In this document: positions 48,111 through 60,924 of the stretch, piece after piece
Layout: every line of letters begins with the position of its first letter
Numbering within the stretch: position 1 is the stretch's first letter
Assembly (NCBI RefSeq): GCF_000764305.2
Contig: NW_025935717.1
Span: forward strand, 248,001 to 312,000
Length of the DNA stretch: 64,000 nt
Reading direction: 5' to 3'
Source of the DNA: Hyalella azteca
Taxonomy: Eukaryota > Arthropoda > Malacostraca > Amphipoda > Hyalellidae
Notes under the pieces: generated by a model
What the model saw: only the letters and a program-made list of their open reading frames with translations
Database searches by the model: none
What the model was told of the DNA's origin: nothing
Program-made: the position numbers and the translations under genes

Positions 48111-48289
48111 TGCTGTAGTGGGCATTGGGCAATCTACACACCGTGTAGACTGTAGATTGATACGAGGCACTGGCCATATGAATCTTAAGTTGTAATTTGT
48201 GGAGAGGCATAGTTGGCATCCACCTTAATCCAAATCTCTTTGGTGCAATGAAATTGGTATTCTCTACCTATTTGCCATGCTGTGCAGCA

Positions 48290-48460
48290 TAGTGTCAAAG
48301 CAAAGCAGAGAATTTTTTAAAATCCTCCTAAAGTTTGTTTTTGACTTCCTCAAAGGTAAACTTTAAGTAGACAAGTAATGTATCATGGATACCAATACCA
48401 TCATACAAGGTTTATCACACATAAAATATTGGCTTAAATATTGAGCAGAAGAGAAAATTA
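48290..48460. repeat. Diverged relative of the 75 bp repeat at 50141-50290
   Basis: Shares the order 'gcagagaattttttaa', 'aagtagacaagtaa', 'tatcatggataccaa' and 'atcatacaa' with 50141-50320, but with many changes. Probably a dispersed repeat family. Confidence 0.65.
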
Positions 48461-48838
48461 AAAAAAACCTGATTATGAAAAATTGGTGATTGGACACTAT
48501 GCTTTACAGCTTGGAACTTGGAAGTCATTAATAGGCCAATGGCTATTGACCCATGATTTGCTAATCAGTGATCACAGTAAATTCAGGATTGGAATTTCCC
48601 TACTTGTTTCTGAAATCTCATGGCTCCGGCGTGACAAATTTTAATACGTTTGTAAACTCGTCGCCCAATTGTGCCTTTTTGTTAAAATTAGATAGGAGGT
48701 AATTCATCTGGCAGGAATATCACAATCACAGTTCTGGAAAGGGCAGGAAAGCTCTAATCACAGCCCTAAAGTGAGATGTTTTTCATGCTTGATGCTTGTG
48801 AGTTGTGACTTGTGATCACTGATGAAAATCAAGTATAT

Positions 48839-49790
48839 AGGGTAAACACGGTATATTCCGACACATTAAGGACGCATCGAGAAATGAAAAACTATAAAAA
48901 AAAAACCGTATGCGTTACTCGAGTTCTGTTTGCTTTATTTGACTCGCAAAACACCGTACTACGCGCCAGCAACGATGAAACGTCACAAAATGTTGCCATA
49001 TCTATTTAAAAGCCTTTAGAATGCAAACCTACCAAATCGCTATATTCCAACACTGTGTGTGGCAATATTCGGCACGTGGTGAGTCGTATTGCGTCAGCGC
49101 TTCAAATTTAACTGATACGTAATGCCGACATCCACGTGTTCGAATTCCGTACGGCGTACGCTGTGTGAGCTATATTGGGTCACAATACATCCCAATAATT
49201 GGGATACAACACGGCTTTGAATTAGAACACTAACGAATAAAGAACACTACTTAATTACGTTTTAATTAACAGCTATTAGGCTTTTAATCAAGCAAATTTC
49301 AATTTTTGTACAAAGCTTGGAACAATCTGTGTGTGTCCAATTCAAGTTGTGTTGGAATTAGTTTTCATGTGTCTAAATCCATTTCTCAACTTAATCATCT
49401 ACTAATTTATTTACGACTTGAAATCAGCGAATACAAGTATACTTAAAGGATTCCTAATATATTCACAGACGTATTTAAAAGTCTCAATCCATAATATTCT
49501 TCCTATAAAAACAGTTATTCACTATTTGATTGAGCAAGGTCAACTGTCAAATTTGACACATTTTTCGATGATCTCACCAGGTGGCATGCATTGTCTCTCT
49601 TTGGATCTCAATATTTTCCCACTAGATGGCCAAGACCTAGTGTTTTGGCAGTATTTTGACGCGCAATTGTATGACGTCACCATTCCAACCATCAACAAAT
49701 GCATGGAACTAAAACAAAGCTTAATATAAAGGAAAAAAGCTGGAGAGGTGACAGAATTACCTACGATGTCGGAATATACCGCGTTCCCCA
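48839..49790. mobile_element. Inverted-repeat DNA element, about 950 bp
   Basis: The left end 'ggtaaacacggtatattccg' is matched by the right end 'cggaatataccgcgttcccc' in inverted orientation, 17 of the inner bases being identical. Open frames inside (49418-49729 plus, 49540-49989 minus) lack recognisable transposase motifs. The target duplication is not clear. Confidence 0.65.
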
Positions 49791-50140
49791 TGGTCAGGAA
49801 GGTGCAGCGTGTACGCCGGAGGTTCGTTTTCGGATGTACGCCAGTACGCCAGGAAAGAAAGTTGCCAATATGCTTGCTAAAAACGGAAGTGTAACCCTCA
49901 CCAATGCTGCATGATCGACACAGGCACATGTACTTTACGATTGATAAGCCAGATCGCCCAGATGCAGACGTACGTCGAGGTCGAGACAAGCCAGATGCGG
50001 ACGTACGCCGGGCGTGTGCGCCAATAACGTTATTTTAGCTCTTTGTACGCCGCGTTGTACGCCAGTAGAAGGGCTTGGAGTCTCGTTTACGCCGGATTAA
50101 TCCGCGGAAAACGGCACCATCCTGGGTATGGCGCGTTCCA
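49791..50140. other. Region with dispersed 'gtacgcc' motifs
   Basis: The heptamer 'gtacgcc' occurs repeatedly at irregular spacing in a GC-richer patch. No gene supported. Confidence 0.5.
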
Positions 50141-50290
50141 TAGTGGCAAAGCAGAGAGTTTTTTAGACTCTCCCTCAAGTTCATTTTTGAGTCCTATAAG
50201 TAGACAAGTAAAGCATAGTGGCAAAGCAGAGAGTTTTTTAGACTCTCCCTCAAGTTCATTTTTGAGTCCTATAAGTAGACAAGCAAAGTA
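50141..50290. repeat. 75 bp tandem duplication, two copies
   Basis: The unit from 'tagtggcaaagcagagagtt' through 'agtcctataagtagacaag' is present twice at exactly 75 bp spacing with at most a base or two of difference, so the duplication is young. Confidence 0.93.
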
Positions 50291-53200
50291 TCATGGATAC
50301 CACCAGCATTATCATACATAAGAAATTGGTTTAAATCTTGAGTAAATGAGATGAAAAATGAACTGATTCTAAAAAATCTCTGGTTTGTCACTATGCGTTT
50401 ACCCTAGTAACCCTACTACAGAACTTCAGAAGCAGAAGTCAGTCAAGTCACCTATGAATGAGATAAAAAATTGTTAGGTTACCATGCTCATCATCAATTT
50501 CACCTTGACTTAGAACGCTTGACTAATTACTTCTAAAAAATACAAACAAGAAGTATATGTTTCATGTTTGAAGAATTTTGCCTGTGATTTTCTAAAATTA
50601 AAAACCTGTGACTTCAGTGAGTTCAGAGTCCTGAGGTTGTGAAACAATTTTTTCACCTGTAATTTTTCAATATTTCTACCCAATATTCTAGAATCTAGAT
50701 TTGCTATGGGCCCAAAAGCTACTAGGGCTAGGCGGCTAGGCGCTAGCCCATGAATGATGAAATGAAAGAAAACTTGTCTCTTAACTTTTTAAGTCAATTT
50801 CAATTGATTGCAATCATTTTCCTATCTTCCCATATATGATAAGAATTTTCTTTTTAACTTCTCTTTACAAATTTCATTTTATGCTCACACAATTCATAGT
50901 TTCATAGGTAGGTACTACCAGTAGTACCAGGCTAGGCCTACCCTAGTACCTAGTACGGTTACTACGGTAGCTACCCTACTGGTAAGCACAAATTTCACCC
51001 CACTCACCACTGCCCACTACTCTATAGACCAGTCTAGTGACCATAGTCACTGATAGTGGCATAGTAGGTAGCTAGGCTGAGCCGCTGAGCCCCGGCCGAG
51101 TGAAGTCTATTCTACTCTAGCCTTTGCTCTCTAATGTTGTTTCTGCGATAATTCTGCCTGACCCAATTTCCCTCTTCTCCTACTAAAAAAACGAATATGT
51201 GACGCGTGGCAGCTAGCCAACATAAACAAATAAATGCCTAATTGCAGTCTAAATGTCTCTTTAAAGTTAAGAGTCACGATTGAGGCATTGACTAACTCGG
51301 CATTGAGCCATTGACAACTCTCCACGCCGGACCATTCCTTGCCTTCCTGTAATATACTTTTAGTGCTCTCACTGCCTGAACTGAAGTCCTCGTTCTTTCT
51401 TCGTCCGCTTGAACAGACGTGAACCTTCAGTGTGAGTTCACACATCTTCATATAGGTATTCATGTAATTTATAATATCCCTTTGTGATAAAATAAAACTG
51501 TCCTTATAAAATAAAACTGTAAGAAGCTTTGAAAGATGAATCGAGTACCTAACGAAAATTGATCACCTATTAGCTAGGTTATAAGCCAGCACGAAAGCTT
51601 TTACTTTTAGAAAGGAGCAATTGATTAATTGACGTAAAATGGGTGGAGAGTGTTTGAATAATCTTTCAGATTTGTACAAAGGTGTATCGCACTGTACTTA
51701 AATCATGAGCCAACTCAGCACACCAAGTATAAGGTTGCAATCTCAGCAAATTTCTCAAAGCGAGATGTGTTCATCACCCTGAGGGGGCGGAAGTTTCACA
51801 TGTGAAATGGCTGGTCGACTGAAGCTGGCGAGAAAGGAACAACGCTAAAATGTCAGAAGATTAATAGCTAAGAAACATGAGGAGTGCAGGAGAGAAGAAA
51901 TTTTTCATACAAGAGGACAACTACACGAGACGCTGGCCACCTTCATGCGAGAACCCGAGCAATTTAAGGAAAGCTGTTAATAGGCGACTATCTAAAACTA
52001 AGATGAATACACTTGAAAATGTTGGCGAGTGCCAAATTTCGACTAGCTGGATGAGAATAATAAGAGGCAAGATAAATAAAATTTGCTATGCTTTACTTTT
52101 CAGCGATTCATAACAGGAACAATCAAACAGCGTTAATTGCCACGACCAAAATAACAAATACGTGGATTACATGCAAGTTGTTATAAAAAAGAATTCATTA
52201 CATTGTAGATTTATACCCAGCTTTATTAATTCAATACCGAATAACCGTTGCAATTAATACTTTAAATGAGAAATTGAAATATCTGATGACAAACCAACAA
52301 AGAAAAGAAGTCATTCATACCAGCAACTGCAACGACAGCCGTTTAACTTACTATCAAGCTGCAACTAGTGAATCAGAGAAACTAGAATGAAGCCCAATTT
52401 TGAATTGGACCAAAACGGTCATCATTGCGGTCAAAGACCATGAAACTAGGAGAAACCGTAGTGAATTAAATGCTCCCAATTGTACATCATTATTTATTAT
52501 AGCCTTTTTAAACTCACACAGGCGCAACAAAGTCATGCATAAGTTGGCTCTAGATCAAACATTTATATAATATAAAGCAATCCAAAGCATTGAAAGTAAT
52601 TTATTATAAGCAACTTGAGAACCGTGCACCTACGGTATTAAGTGAAATTTAAGTATCTATGCGTCAAACAGGACGGATTTACACGCAAGTTTGTTGACAT
52701 CACTTAAAGTAAGCGGAGGATAAGAGAACTAGCGGTATATAATTGACGTCTAAAATATAGCGAACAAGGCTCGGCTTTGGAACAAATTGGAGTGAAAATG
52801 TTTCATTCATAAGATTTAAATAAAATAGTAAGAGGTAGTCAACGGAAATGATTAAAGAATCGGAACACTTTCTTTTTACTAATGAGAACTACTTTGCGAT
52901 CTAAGCAAGATAGATGGTTTAGTTCAGAGAGATCGCACTTAAACTTATCTTCCTTAAATTTCACATAAAATGAGGTGTCTAACTCGTCCTATAAAGGAAT
53001 TATTTATTATAAATAAGAAATAGTAGTAACAACAAACGCTTACATCCATCCTTAGACGTGTATGCGAACAACAGTGCCAACTTTTCCTTAATGCTTAAAT
53101 AATATTTAAATTGTACCATGTATTATACCTAAATATATTCAATACGTCACCATAAATTTACCATAAATGAACATAAAATAAAGTTTGGGGGCTATAATTA

Positions 53201-53994
53201 AAGCATTGGTACAGGTGCTTATAAACTTACACAGAGTTAGACACTCAAGGAATGTCACTGTGTCTAAACTTGCATTCCACTAATAAAAAATATCAGTAAT
53301 TATTAGCAAGCCAATAAGTATCAATAGGCTGTGCACACAGTCAGCTAAAGTACTCCAAATTTTCGATACGAGTATTAGAAACTACTTAATTTAAAAGAAA
53401 AATCACGAGCTAAACTTCATGTTATATACTTTTTGTTATCATTACATAATGTTAAATAGTTTTAAGTGTACAACGAGGTTGAGGCCCATGTGCTAAATTA
53501 GATCACTGCCCTTGAGTGCATGGAAAGAAGTTATACATTTACACCAAATGCAGATCGTGCAGGAAAACGTTAATAAAATCCAATAATTAGAAAATAAATA
53601 ACTAAAATAAAAGTAGGAAGCAAGTATAATGAACGTGAATTTACATGATCTATAGGTATATATAAATACGAGTATATGGATACAATTTACCTCGTAAAAC
53701 AAAATTGGAGATGGAACTCTAAGTCATATTTTCAAACTTTACGAATAACAGTAGTGAATCACGGAATGTATGTACCGGTACGTTTAGTGCTTCACAAATT
53801 TACTTATCCGCACACAAGTACCTTGATCAGATGGTGCACGATCATTTTACTCATTATCATTATACTCTGATCATCAACATAAGCATAAAAGTACAACACG
53901 CGTATAATTTCCATCTTGATACCGGTAGTCGGTCAGGGTCATGTTGGTTTCCATCATACATGTGAATTCTTTATGGACAAATGACAATTAAGGC
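50291..53994. other. Long non-coding stretch downstream of the zinc-finger gene
   Basis: No supported exon, RNA gene or array. The 3' UTR of the zinc-finger gene should begin just below 53995. Short open frames (51131-51463 minus, 51877-52113 plus) show no domain. Confidence 0.5.
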
Positions 53995-55131
53995 TTAATT
54001 ATTGCTGTGCGCCGTACTCTGGTGCTTGTTAAACTGGTATCTGTATGAGAAGGACTTGTTGCACGCACTACACATGTATGGCTTGATGCCGGAATGTATT
54101 CTCTCGTGGTTATTCAGGCTGCTCTTTCGTGTGAAGGATGCACCGCAAGTGGCACATGCGTGAGGCTTTACGCCCGTGTGCTGGAGCACGTGTCGCTCCA
54201 GGTCGCACTGTGAAGTGAATTTTTCGAGGCAAAATTTGCAAGTGTGTTTCTCTGCTTTCTGACGCCGCTTTGCATGGGAAGCGCGATTGAACTTTTTCTC
54301 GCCGTCGCACGAAGTTCTCACTGCTGCTGAGGAATCCGAGTTAGCTTGACTGATTGAATTGACATTTTGCGTAGATTCAGGAACTATGTTGAAAGATTCC
54401 ATAGAACCAAACCGCACACTTACGTTTTCTGTATCATTGGAAGTATTACTTGAACTAGGGAATATTGTAGAGTTAGATTTAGATGTCCCACTAGCGGCAC
54501 TAAGAGTAACAGAAGGGTTAGAGTTTATCACACAAATACCTCCAGAGATCGAGGAATTAGAATGAACAGTCGTTGAGCTCAAGCCATTCGAGTCTTGACC
54601 GTGGATGTTGACTACATGCGAGCCAAGGTCGTTGAAACTATTGGCTGACAAAATCACAGTGTCTGGTAAACTGTGGTGAACCAATGTAATTTGCTCCGAG
54701 CGTTTGGGACCTTTGCCCTTGATGGGAATTTTTCTTCGTCGAGTGGTACTTTCTGCTCGACGTTTATCAGGAACTGCCTCATTCACATCTGCACTTACAG
54801 TTTCCTGGGTCGCATGAGCGTCGCTGAGATGCTTGGACAGGTCGAATTCATCTTTGAAGTGCAAGTTGCATTCAAAGCAACCCAGTTTGGTTGTAGTCTC
54901 AGACCCGGTACTGATAGTAAGTGAATGTTTGTCACTAAAATGAGTTTTGAGCTCCGACGATTTACTGAAGACTTTGTAGCACACGGAACACATGTGATGC
55001 TGAGGATGCACCTCCTTGACGTGAGCTATGAACGGCCGCCACTGTGAGTGTACAACTGAGCACAAAGGACACGCGTAGCTCCTGATGACCAAACTGCCTC
55101 CTTCCAGTCCTGAGACGTCCGACAGCATCGC
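53995..55131 (-). CDS. Zinc-finger gene exon 3 (terminal, about six C2H2 fingers)
   Basis: The acceptor 'ttttcag' before 55131 joins in phase 0 with exon 2 (seam V-Q-Q / A-M-L-S-D-V). The exon encodes 378 residues to the stop at 53995-53997. Six fingers are visible: Y-A-C-P-L-C, H-M-C-S-V-C, G-C-F-E-C, then after a Ser/Asn-rich spacer H-T-C-K-F-C, H-A-C-A-T-C and Y-M-C-S-A-C, each with paired His. The last three are joined by TGVKP and SGIKP linkers, typical of tandem DNA-binding fingers. Confidence 0.9.
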   Translation of the reverse strand, partial: AMLSDVSGLEGGSLVIRSYACPLCSVVHSQWRPFIAHVKEVHPQHHMCSVCYKVFSKSSELKTHFSDKHSLTISTGSETTTKLGCFECNLHFKDEFDLSKHLSDAHATQETVSADVNEAVPDKRRAESTTRRRKIPIKGKGPKRSEQITLVHHSLPDTVILSANSFNDLGSHVVNIHGQDSNGLSSTTVHSNSSISGGICVINSNPSVTLSAASGTSKSNSTIFPSSSNTSNDTENVSVRFGSMESFNIVPESTQNVNSISQANSDSSAAVRTSCDGEKKFNRASHAKRRQKAEKHTCKFCLEKFTSQCDLERHVLQHTGVKPHACATCGASFTRKSSLNNHERIHSGIKPYMCSACNKSFSYRYQFNKHQSTAHSNN

Positions 55132-55545
55132 CTGAAAATACGACAAACCACTGAGAATATGGCTTTTCATGACATAAAATAACAAAAAAAATATAACTCA
55201 GTACTCACTGCATTATTGTACTCATTGATTTGAACCCATGAGAAATGTACGGATAAATCTTGGAAAGCAATATCGATGCAAATTAATTTATTGCCGGTGC
55301 TGATAAAAACTCAGTACGCCATTAATAGTTACCAATATAATACAGTGGTCGGCCCTATTATTCGCTACTTAAAGTTCCCAAAACAGATGAATGTGAAGAC
55401 GACCCCAAAATAATAAGATTGCCGCTGTTGAAAATGGATAATATTGGATAATTACGAATTAGATCAACATTAAAAAGCCTATTAGGAGAAAATTTCACAG
55501 CGAGCATTATTTACTCACTCACATTTCAACTATTACTATACAAAC
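55132..55545. other. Zinc-finger gene intron 2
   Basis: A 414 bp intron. If it is retained, the frame from exon 2 stops at 55519 after eight extra residues. It contains the 'aaaatataactcagtactca' scrap shared with position about 1586. Confidence 0.75.
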
Positions 55546-58500
55546 CTGCTGCACGCTCGAGTAGGCAGAGCCATCTTGATTATCCACAATCATTGCTGAG
55601 GCGTCAAGGTAGAGCGTGGAGTCTGAGCATGTCAGCACCTGCAGCCCGCTGCTGTGGCGGCCACCAGCGTTGTGACCAGCAAGCGCGGCGCTACCTGCAG
55701 CATCATCGCAGTTTTGTCTGCTCACGATCTGCAATCTGTTGCTGAAATCGTTGTTGACAATCTGCACACGGTTATTACAATCGTTGTTGACAATCTGCAC
55801 TTGGTTATTACAATCGTTGTTGACAATCTGCACTCGGTTATTACAGTCGTTGTTGACAATCTGCACTCGGTTATTACAGTCGTTGTTGACTATCTGCACT
55901 TGATTGTTGCAATTGTTGTTGACAATTCGCATTTCATTTCCATTGTTTATTATCTGGACCTGATTGCAGTCGTACAATTGAACACGGTCAAACGATCCAC
56001 TGAGACCCGAACTCGATGACATAATTTGATTTTCTCCTGCAATAGAAGTAGATGCAGACGAAGTTACTGTGCCCAAGGCACGGATATGTACGGTGTCCAC
56101 CACTTGGATGTTGCTGTGGTCAAAGAGTTGCATCTTGCCGTCCGTGCCAACAGTTCCCACGATTTGTACTCTGCTGTCATCCAACAACTGCAGAACGCCT
56201 CCCGAGGGCACCATAGGAGTCATTTCTAACAGTCGATGGCTTTCTGTGATGTTCGACCCCATGCTTTGAGGTATGGAAATGCCGGGCTCATAACTGATAC
56301 TGTTTGAGGTTTTTTGAGATTTCGTTTCATCAGTATGAACGTCGCTGTGGACAGTAAGCCCATTGGGTACGCTCACGATGCTACCTGCAGCTGAAGTCTG
56401 CAGCATTATAGATTCCCTTGTTTGAAGAGAGTTATGTAGTTCCTCAGAGTTATTCTCACTCATATTAGGGATAACGGTTGGTAATGACTCAATGATCGAT
56501 GGATGTTTTTCTGATATGATCTCCCCAACATTTGTTCCCTCATTGGAATTGAGAATTTGTGTTACAGATGTCTTCATCAGGTTGCCTTTCTCATCAACCA
56601 CGGCATAAAATTCAGAACCAGACTCTTCTTGATTGACATTAAACACTTTTTTGCTGACTGTTATACTCTCTGTTGATATATCGGAAGCCGTGAATGCCTG
56701 CCGTTGTTCCGTTTGCGTGACCATAGGTCGACAGTTGCTAGAATGAGGCTCATCCGCGCCATGAGGCACCTCACAGAAGCACCATTCGCCCATGAAGTTG
56801 ACCACTTTAGTCTTATCTGTGGTGATTTTCTTATGAGAGTTGCTGCTGGAATCAGAGGATTGATCCTCAAAAGTTTCCTCACTCAAGCTGATAAACTCGC
56901 CCGTGATAAAGTCAGGGTCTTTTGTAGGTTTTGGACGAGACGACGCAGTGCGAATTCGTTCACTACTTCGACTCGGGACCGTAACTCTAGAACTCGAGCT
57001 GCCTTTACTACTTGCAATTTCTGGTAGATCATGAAGTTTTCTTTTCTTCTTACCTGCTACGTTATTTGATGAAGATTTTCCAACACCACCTTTAAATTTG
57101 GACGACTTTGTTCGAATTTTACCTTGTCTGGAACTTATATGATTTTCGTTACTGGCCTTTGTGGAGCGAGATAAGACTGTTTTAATATTAATGTCACTGG
57201 TCGTCACATCAGAGGTTGGACACGAATGTGCGGACGAGATATGGTCGTCAAAAAGTTTTTTACTAGCATACGTTTCACCACAGTTTTCAACAGCACACGT
57301 GTAGGCAAAAACTTCATCTTCATGCAACAAGGAATGCTCCTTGAGCTCTTCTTCACTATGGAAACGCTCGTGACACTTTGAACAAGAAAGACTGCTTGAC
57401 TTCCTGCGGCTGTGGGTCTTCATATGCCTTTTCAATGCACTGTTCTGAGTGAAGCGTTTGAAACACAAGGAACATTCATAAGGCCGCTCGTTTGAATGTG
57501 TTCTGCGATGCGTGGGCAGATGACTAGCTTGACGAAAGCCCATATTGCACAAGTCACAGCGGTAGGGCTTTTCACCTGTATGAATCCTCATGTGAGCTGT
57601 TAGGTTGCTCTTTTGGGCAAAGCCTACATTGCAAACTGTGCACTTGAAAGGTTTTTCTCCAGTATGTGAGCGCATGTGGGCCACAAGTGTGTTGTTGTGA
57701 GTGAACATAGCAAAGCAAATAGAACACTTAAAGGGTTTTTCTTTGGTATGACGTCTCATATGGATCGTCAAATGAACTTTTCTGAAAAACCATCTGTAGC
57801 AAACGGTGCATTGAAATTTTTTCCGCTGTTTACTGCCGATATTACTTTCAGAAGTGGTCTGGACTATTTGCAAGGGATCGCGCTCGTTTATCTTTCCCGA
57901 GATGTGAATATTACCTGTAGTTGGGTTTTTTACCGTAAGGTTGTAATCATTGGATATATATGTATCCTTAAATTGTATTTCGTGTTTTGTATCCTTTGAG
58001 TTGTCTTCAAGATGTGACAGCAGGGATTCGTCACAGGCTTGTCTCATCAGCTCAGGAGGGTGAAAATCCGACACATGGGCGCCATCCTCACCACAACCCA
58101 TGTCACTGGACGCAGGTTGTACCAAATACGAGTCGCCGTCCGGGGTAAAGGTGTATACTGAATTAGATTCAGATTCGATAACGTGATTAGGAAACCTGTC
58201 CGTTGTATAGCTGAATTGGGGCTCCTGTTCAGTTTCAAAACAAGACGGCGCATCCTGAATGGAAGAACCGCTAACATTAAGTACTTGAGTAGCACAGTTT
58301 CCTTCCAATGGATCAACTGAGATTTCTGAATTTTGAAGGTCAGAGGCAGATGGATTCTTGAAGAAAATAGTACCAGGAATTACATTTTGTATACCTCCAT
58401 GGCCAACATTAACAGGCTTCGTGTCCGTGAGCGTAGCATTTTCCGGTGGGAGATTCTGGGGATTGCACATACACCAGGTTTGCCATTGATTGCCCTCCAA

Positions 58501-59892
58501 GAAGGTAATGAAATGGTTCTGTTCATTTTGACAATTCCCGGCAAGTCTGTATGCTTTGGGAGCTTCCCCTGCTTGAGAGAACACCAATGTAGGAGTTCCG
58601 TCACTTCCTGTTTGTTCAGCTACAGCCATAACAGCTTCAAATTGATTCTCAGTGCCACTAGCTTCTTCCACTGTAATGCTCCTGCTACCGTTACTCATGC
58701 CATTGGCAACAACTACCTCCTTTTTCGGTGAAGACAACTGAGCAACTCCTGGGGAGGCAGCAGGAACAGCAGGGCTCTTAGAAGTAGGGGTAACAATAGG
58801 TTTTTGATCATATACGGTCGTAAAAGCTTCGTTGCGGGAATTTCCCCCAATACCTTCATCATCTTCCCCTTTTATGAATCTTTCTTCACCATGCACCATC
58901 ACTCGATGCCTCTTTACACAACGCGCATCGAAGAATGCTTTATCACAAATATTGCACTTGAAATTCTTCTCGCCGGTGTGACGCATCTCATGTTTCTTGA
59001 GAGTTCCCACCTGCATGAAGGTGGCAGGACACATGGAACACTCGAATGAGCGTACGTCCGTGTGTGTCTTCATGTGTCGCACGAGAGAGAAGCGACATGA
59101 CACAACTGCTCCACAAATTTTACAAGACAGTGATTTGGAGAGATTGTGTTCCTTGTAATGCCTCTTCAGGTCACGCACGTTGCTGAACCTGATGCCGCAA
59201 GCAGCACAAGTCTGCAGTGATGTTTTCTCGTCGTGAGTGCGTTCATGCCAAAGCAAGTTATTCTTTCTGCTAAACGACACGCTACAAATGGAACATTTGA
59301 AAGGTTTTACTCCTAAATGCGATAAATTGTGTCGATGTAGGTCGATCTTCTGAGAGAACTTGGCTTGGCAGTGAGAGCACTCATATGGTTTAATGCCTTT
59401 ATGTGACATCATGTGGCGTGTCAGGTTGCGCTTGTCAGAGAAAGCTGAGGAGCAGAAGGTGCAAGTGTATGGCTTCTCGCCAGTGTGCACGCGATTGTGC
59501 CTTTTCAAGCTGCTGCTCTGTGAGAATCGGGCAGGGCAGAAGGGGCATATAAATGGCTGTTCGTGAGTGTGAGTTCTCTTATGGGTTGTGAGATGTGACA
59601 GCTGCTTGAAAGAAGATGAGCATAAGTTGCACTTGAAGGGCTTCTCCCCACTGTGTGTGCGGGCATGGACCGTGAGGTAAACTTTCTGTGAGAAAGTCAT
59701 GCCACACTCCTGACACTGATGAGCTTTGCTGTGCATTTTGTAGTGTAGCTTGAGTTCATCGTAAGAATTAAGAGGTATGTTGCATTGGTTGCAGATGGTC
59801 ACGTCAAAAGGCTTATGGGTCTGGCGGTGCTGAAGAAGCTGGCTTGATCGACTGAACGTTGCGTTGCATTCATCACACTCGTACTTGGCTTC
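55546..59892 (-). CDS. Large C2H2 zinc-finger protein, main exon (ZNF236-like)
   Basis: A probable nuclear DNA-binding protein. This 1449-codon exon carries about 19 C2H2 fingers in two arrays. The first has twelve, from K-Y-E-C-D-E-C through [10 protein letters not shown]. The second has about seven, from [10 protein letters not shown] to an atypical C-A-V-E-N-C finger. Most are joined by TGEKP-like linkers. With exons 1 and 3 the protein has about 26 fingers in 2011-2019 aa. The layout and length resemble vertebrate ZNF236 (30 fingers, 1845 aa), but other poly-finger families cannot be excluded by eye. Between and after the arrays lie long Ser/Thr-rich spacers and an 11-residue repeat. Acceptor 'atttcag' precedes 59892. 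Donor 'cagcag|gtttgt' follows 55546. Both junctions are in phase 0. Confidence 0.9.
55726..55935 (-). repeat. 33 bp coding minisatellite in the zinc-finger gene
   Basis: About six units of 33 bp encode N-N-D-C-N-N-(R/Q)-V-Q-I-V in frame. Neighbouring units are nearly identical and the edges are degenerate. No fold is recognised; Asn-rich with alternating hydrophobic residues, it could form a beta-strand repeat (inference). Confidence 0.93.
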
Positions 59893-60924
59893 CTGAAATT
59901 ACAAATAATTTCACATCAATTAGTTTCTAAAAGCCTAACTCAAAGGGCTTTGCGTTTCAAAGAGCATATGTCACCATTATTGGAAGGACAACATATTCCA
60001 TCAGACATGAATAGATATTGAAACTTAAGAAAAGGCTTCTAAAGTAGATTCACATGACAATAATTATTCAACTACAATGTGATTCAAAGGTTGACCTGCA
60101 TTCAATAGTTTGTCAGCAATGAAAAATCCAATACGTCAATTTTCTATCATTTTTTTCAATTCAATTTTTGTAATTTCCATATTTTGACAAGCTAATGAAG
60201 AATACAGTACCCTCAGAGAAAGAAAGTTTTGGGGCATATTTACTTGATTAAGATATTACTTAACAAGAGTAGTGATACACTTAGAAACATAGCATTTGTT
60301 GGTTGAAGACTCAATACACAATTTATCTATTATTATTCATGAATGAAGAATAATTATTACATTAAAACCAAATATTGGAGCATTGAAAATGTACATCTAT
60401 TCATTACCTAGTTATTCAAGTGTATATCTGGGTACAAAAAAAAAAAATGATAGTGAACTAAAGTGAGTGACAAAGATGTTAATGATATTCCTTTGTACTT
60501 GCATAGGTTTCTTGCGCACTACTGTACAGGCTTTTAAATCCAAGCAAGTAAGAAATACTAGCATGATTGAAAAGAGGTCAAAAATAGTATTTAAACACAA
60601 TAACGTTGGTATTTCAATTTCAGCCATACTGGGCCTTAGCAACATCAAAGCAAAAATGCTGATGGAGAGAACATTGTGACTCTTCACACCAGTATAAAAC
60701 AGGACACCAATTCAGAGCAATAAATGTGCTAGGGATGTACTTTCAAATTAGTTACAAATTCTCAACTCTTTCAGTCAATTACTTACCACTTTTCAGGCTA
60801 AACTTACCAATCACATATAAGAAATCGACCACTATGCACATTAAATTGGCCACATGGACTTGATGCAAGTTTTGAAAGTATTACCCCAGAGCTACCTTCC
60901 CCAAATTCCCCACAACACACTCAC
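59893..60924. other. Zinc-finger gene intron 1
   Basis: A 1032 bp AT-rich intron with an A-tract near 60437-60447. No other gene supported; the open frames at 60412-60687 are not convincing. Confidence 0.75.

Noticed and set aside
49540..49989. 149-residue minus-strand open frame
   Set aside because: It crosses the end of the inverted-repeat element and has no recognisable motif.
54359..54924. Plus-strand open frames over the zinc-finger gene
   Set aside because: Antisense shadows of the zinc-finger coding exon.
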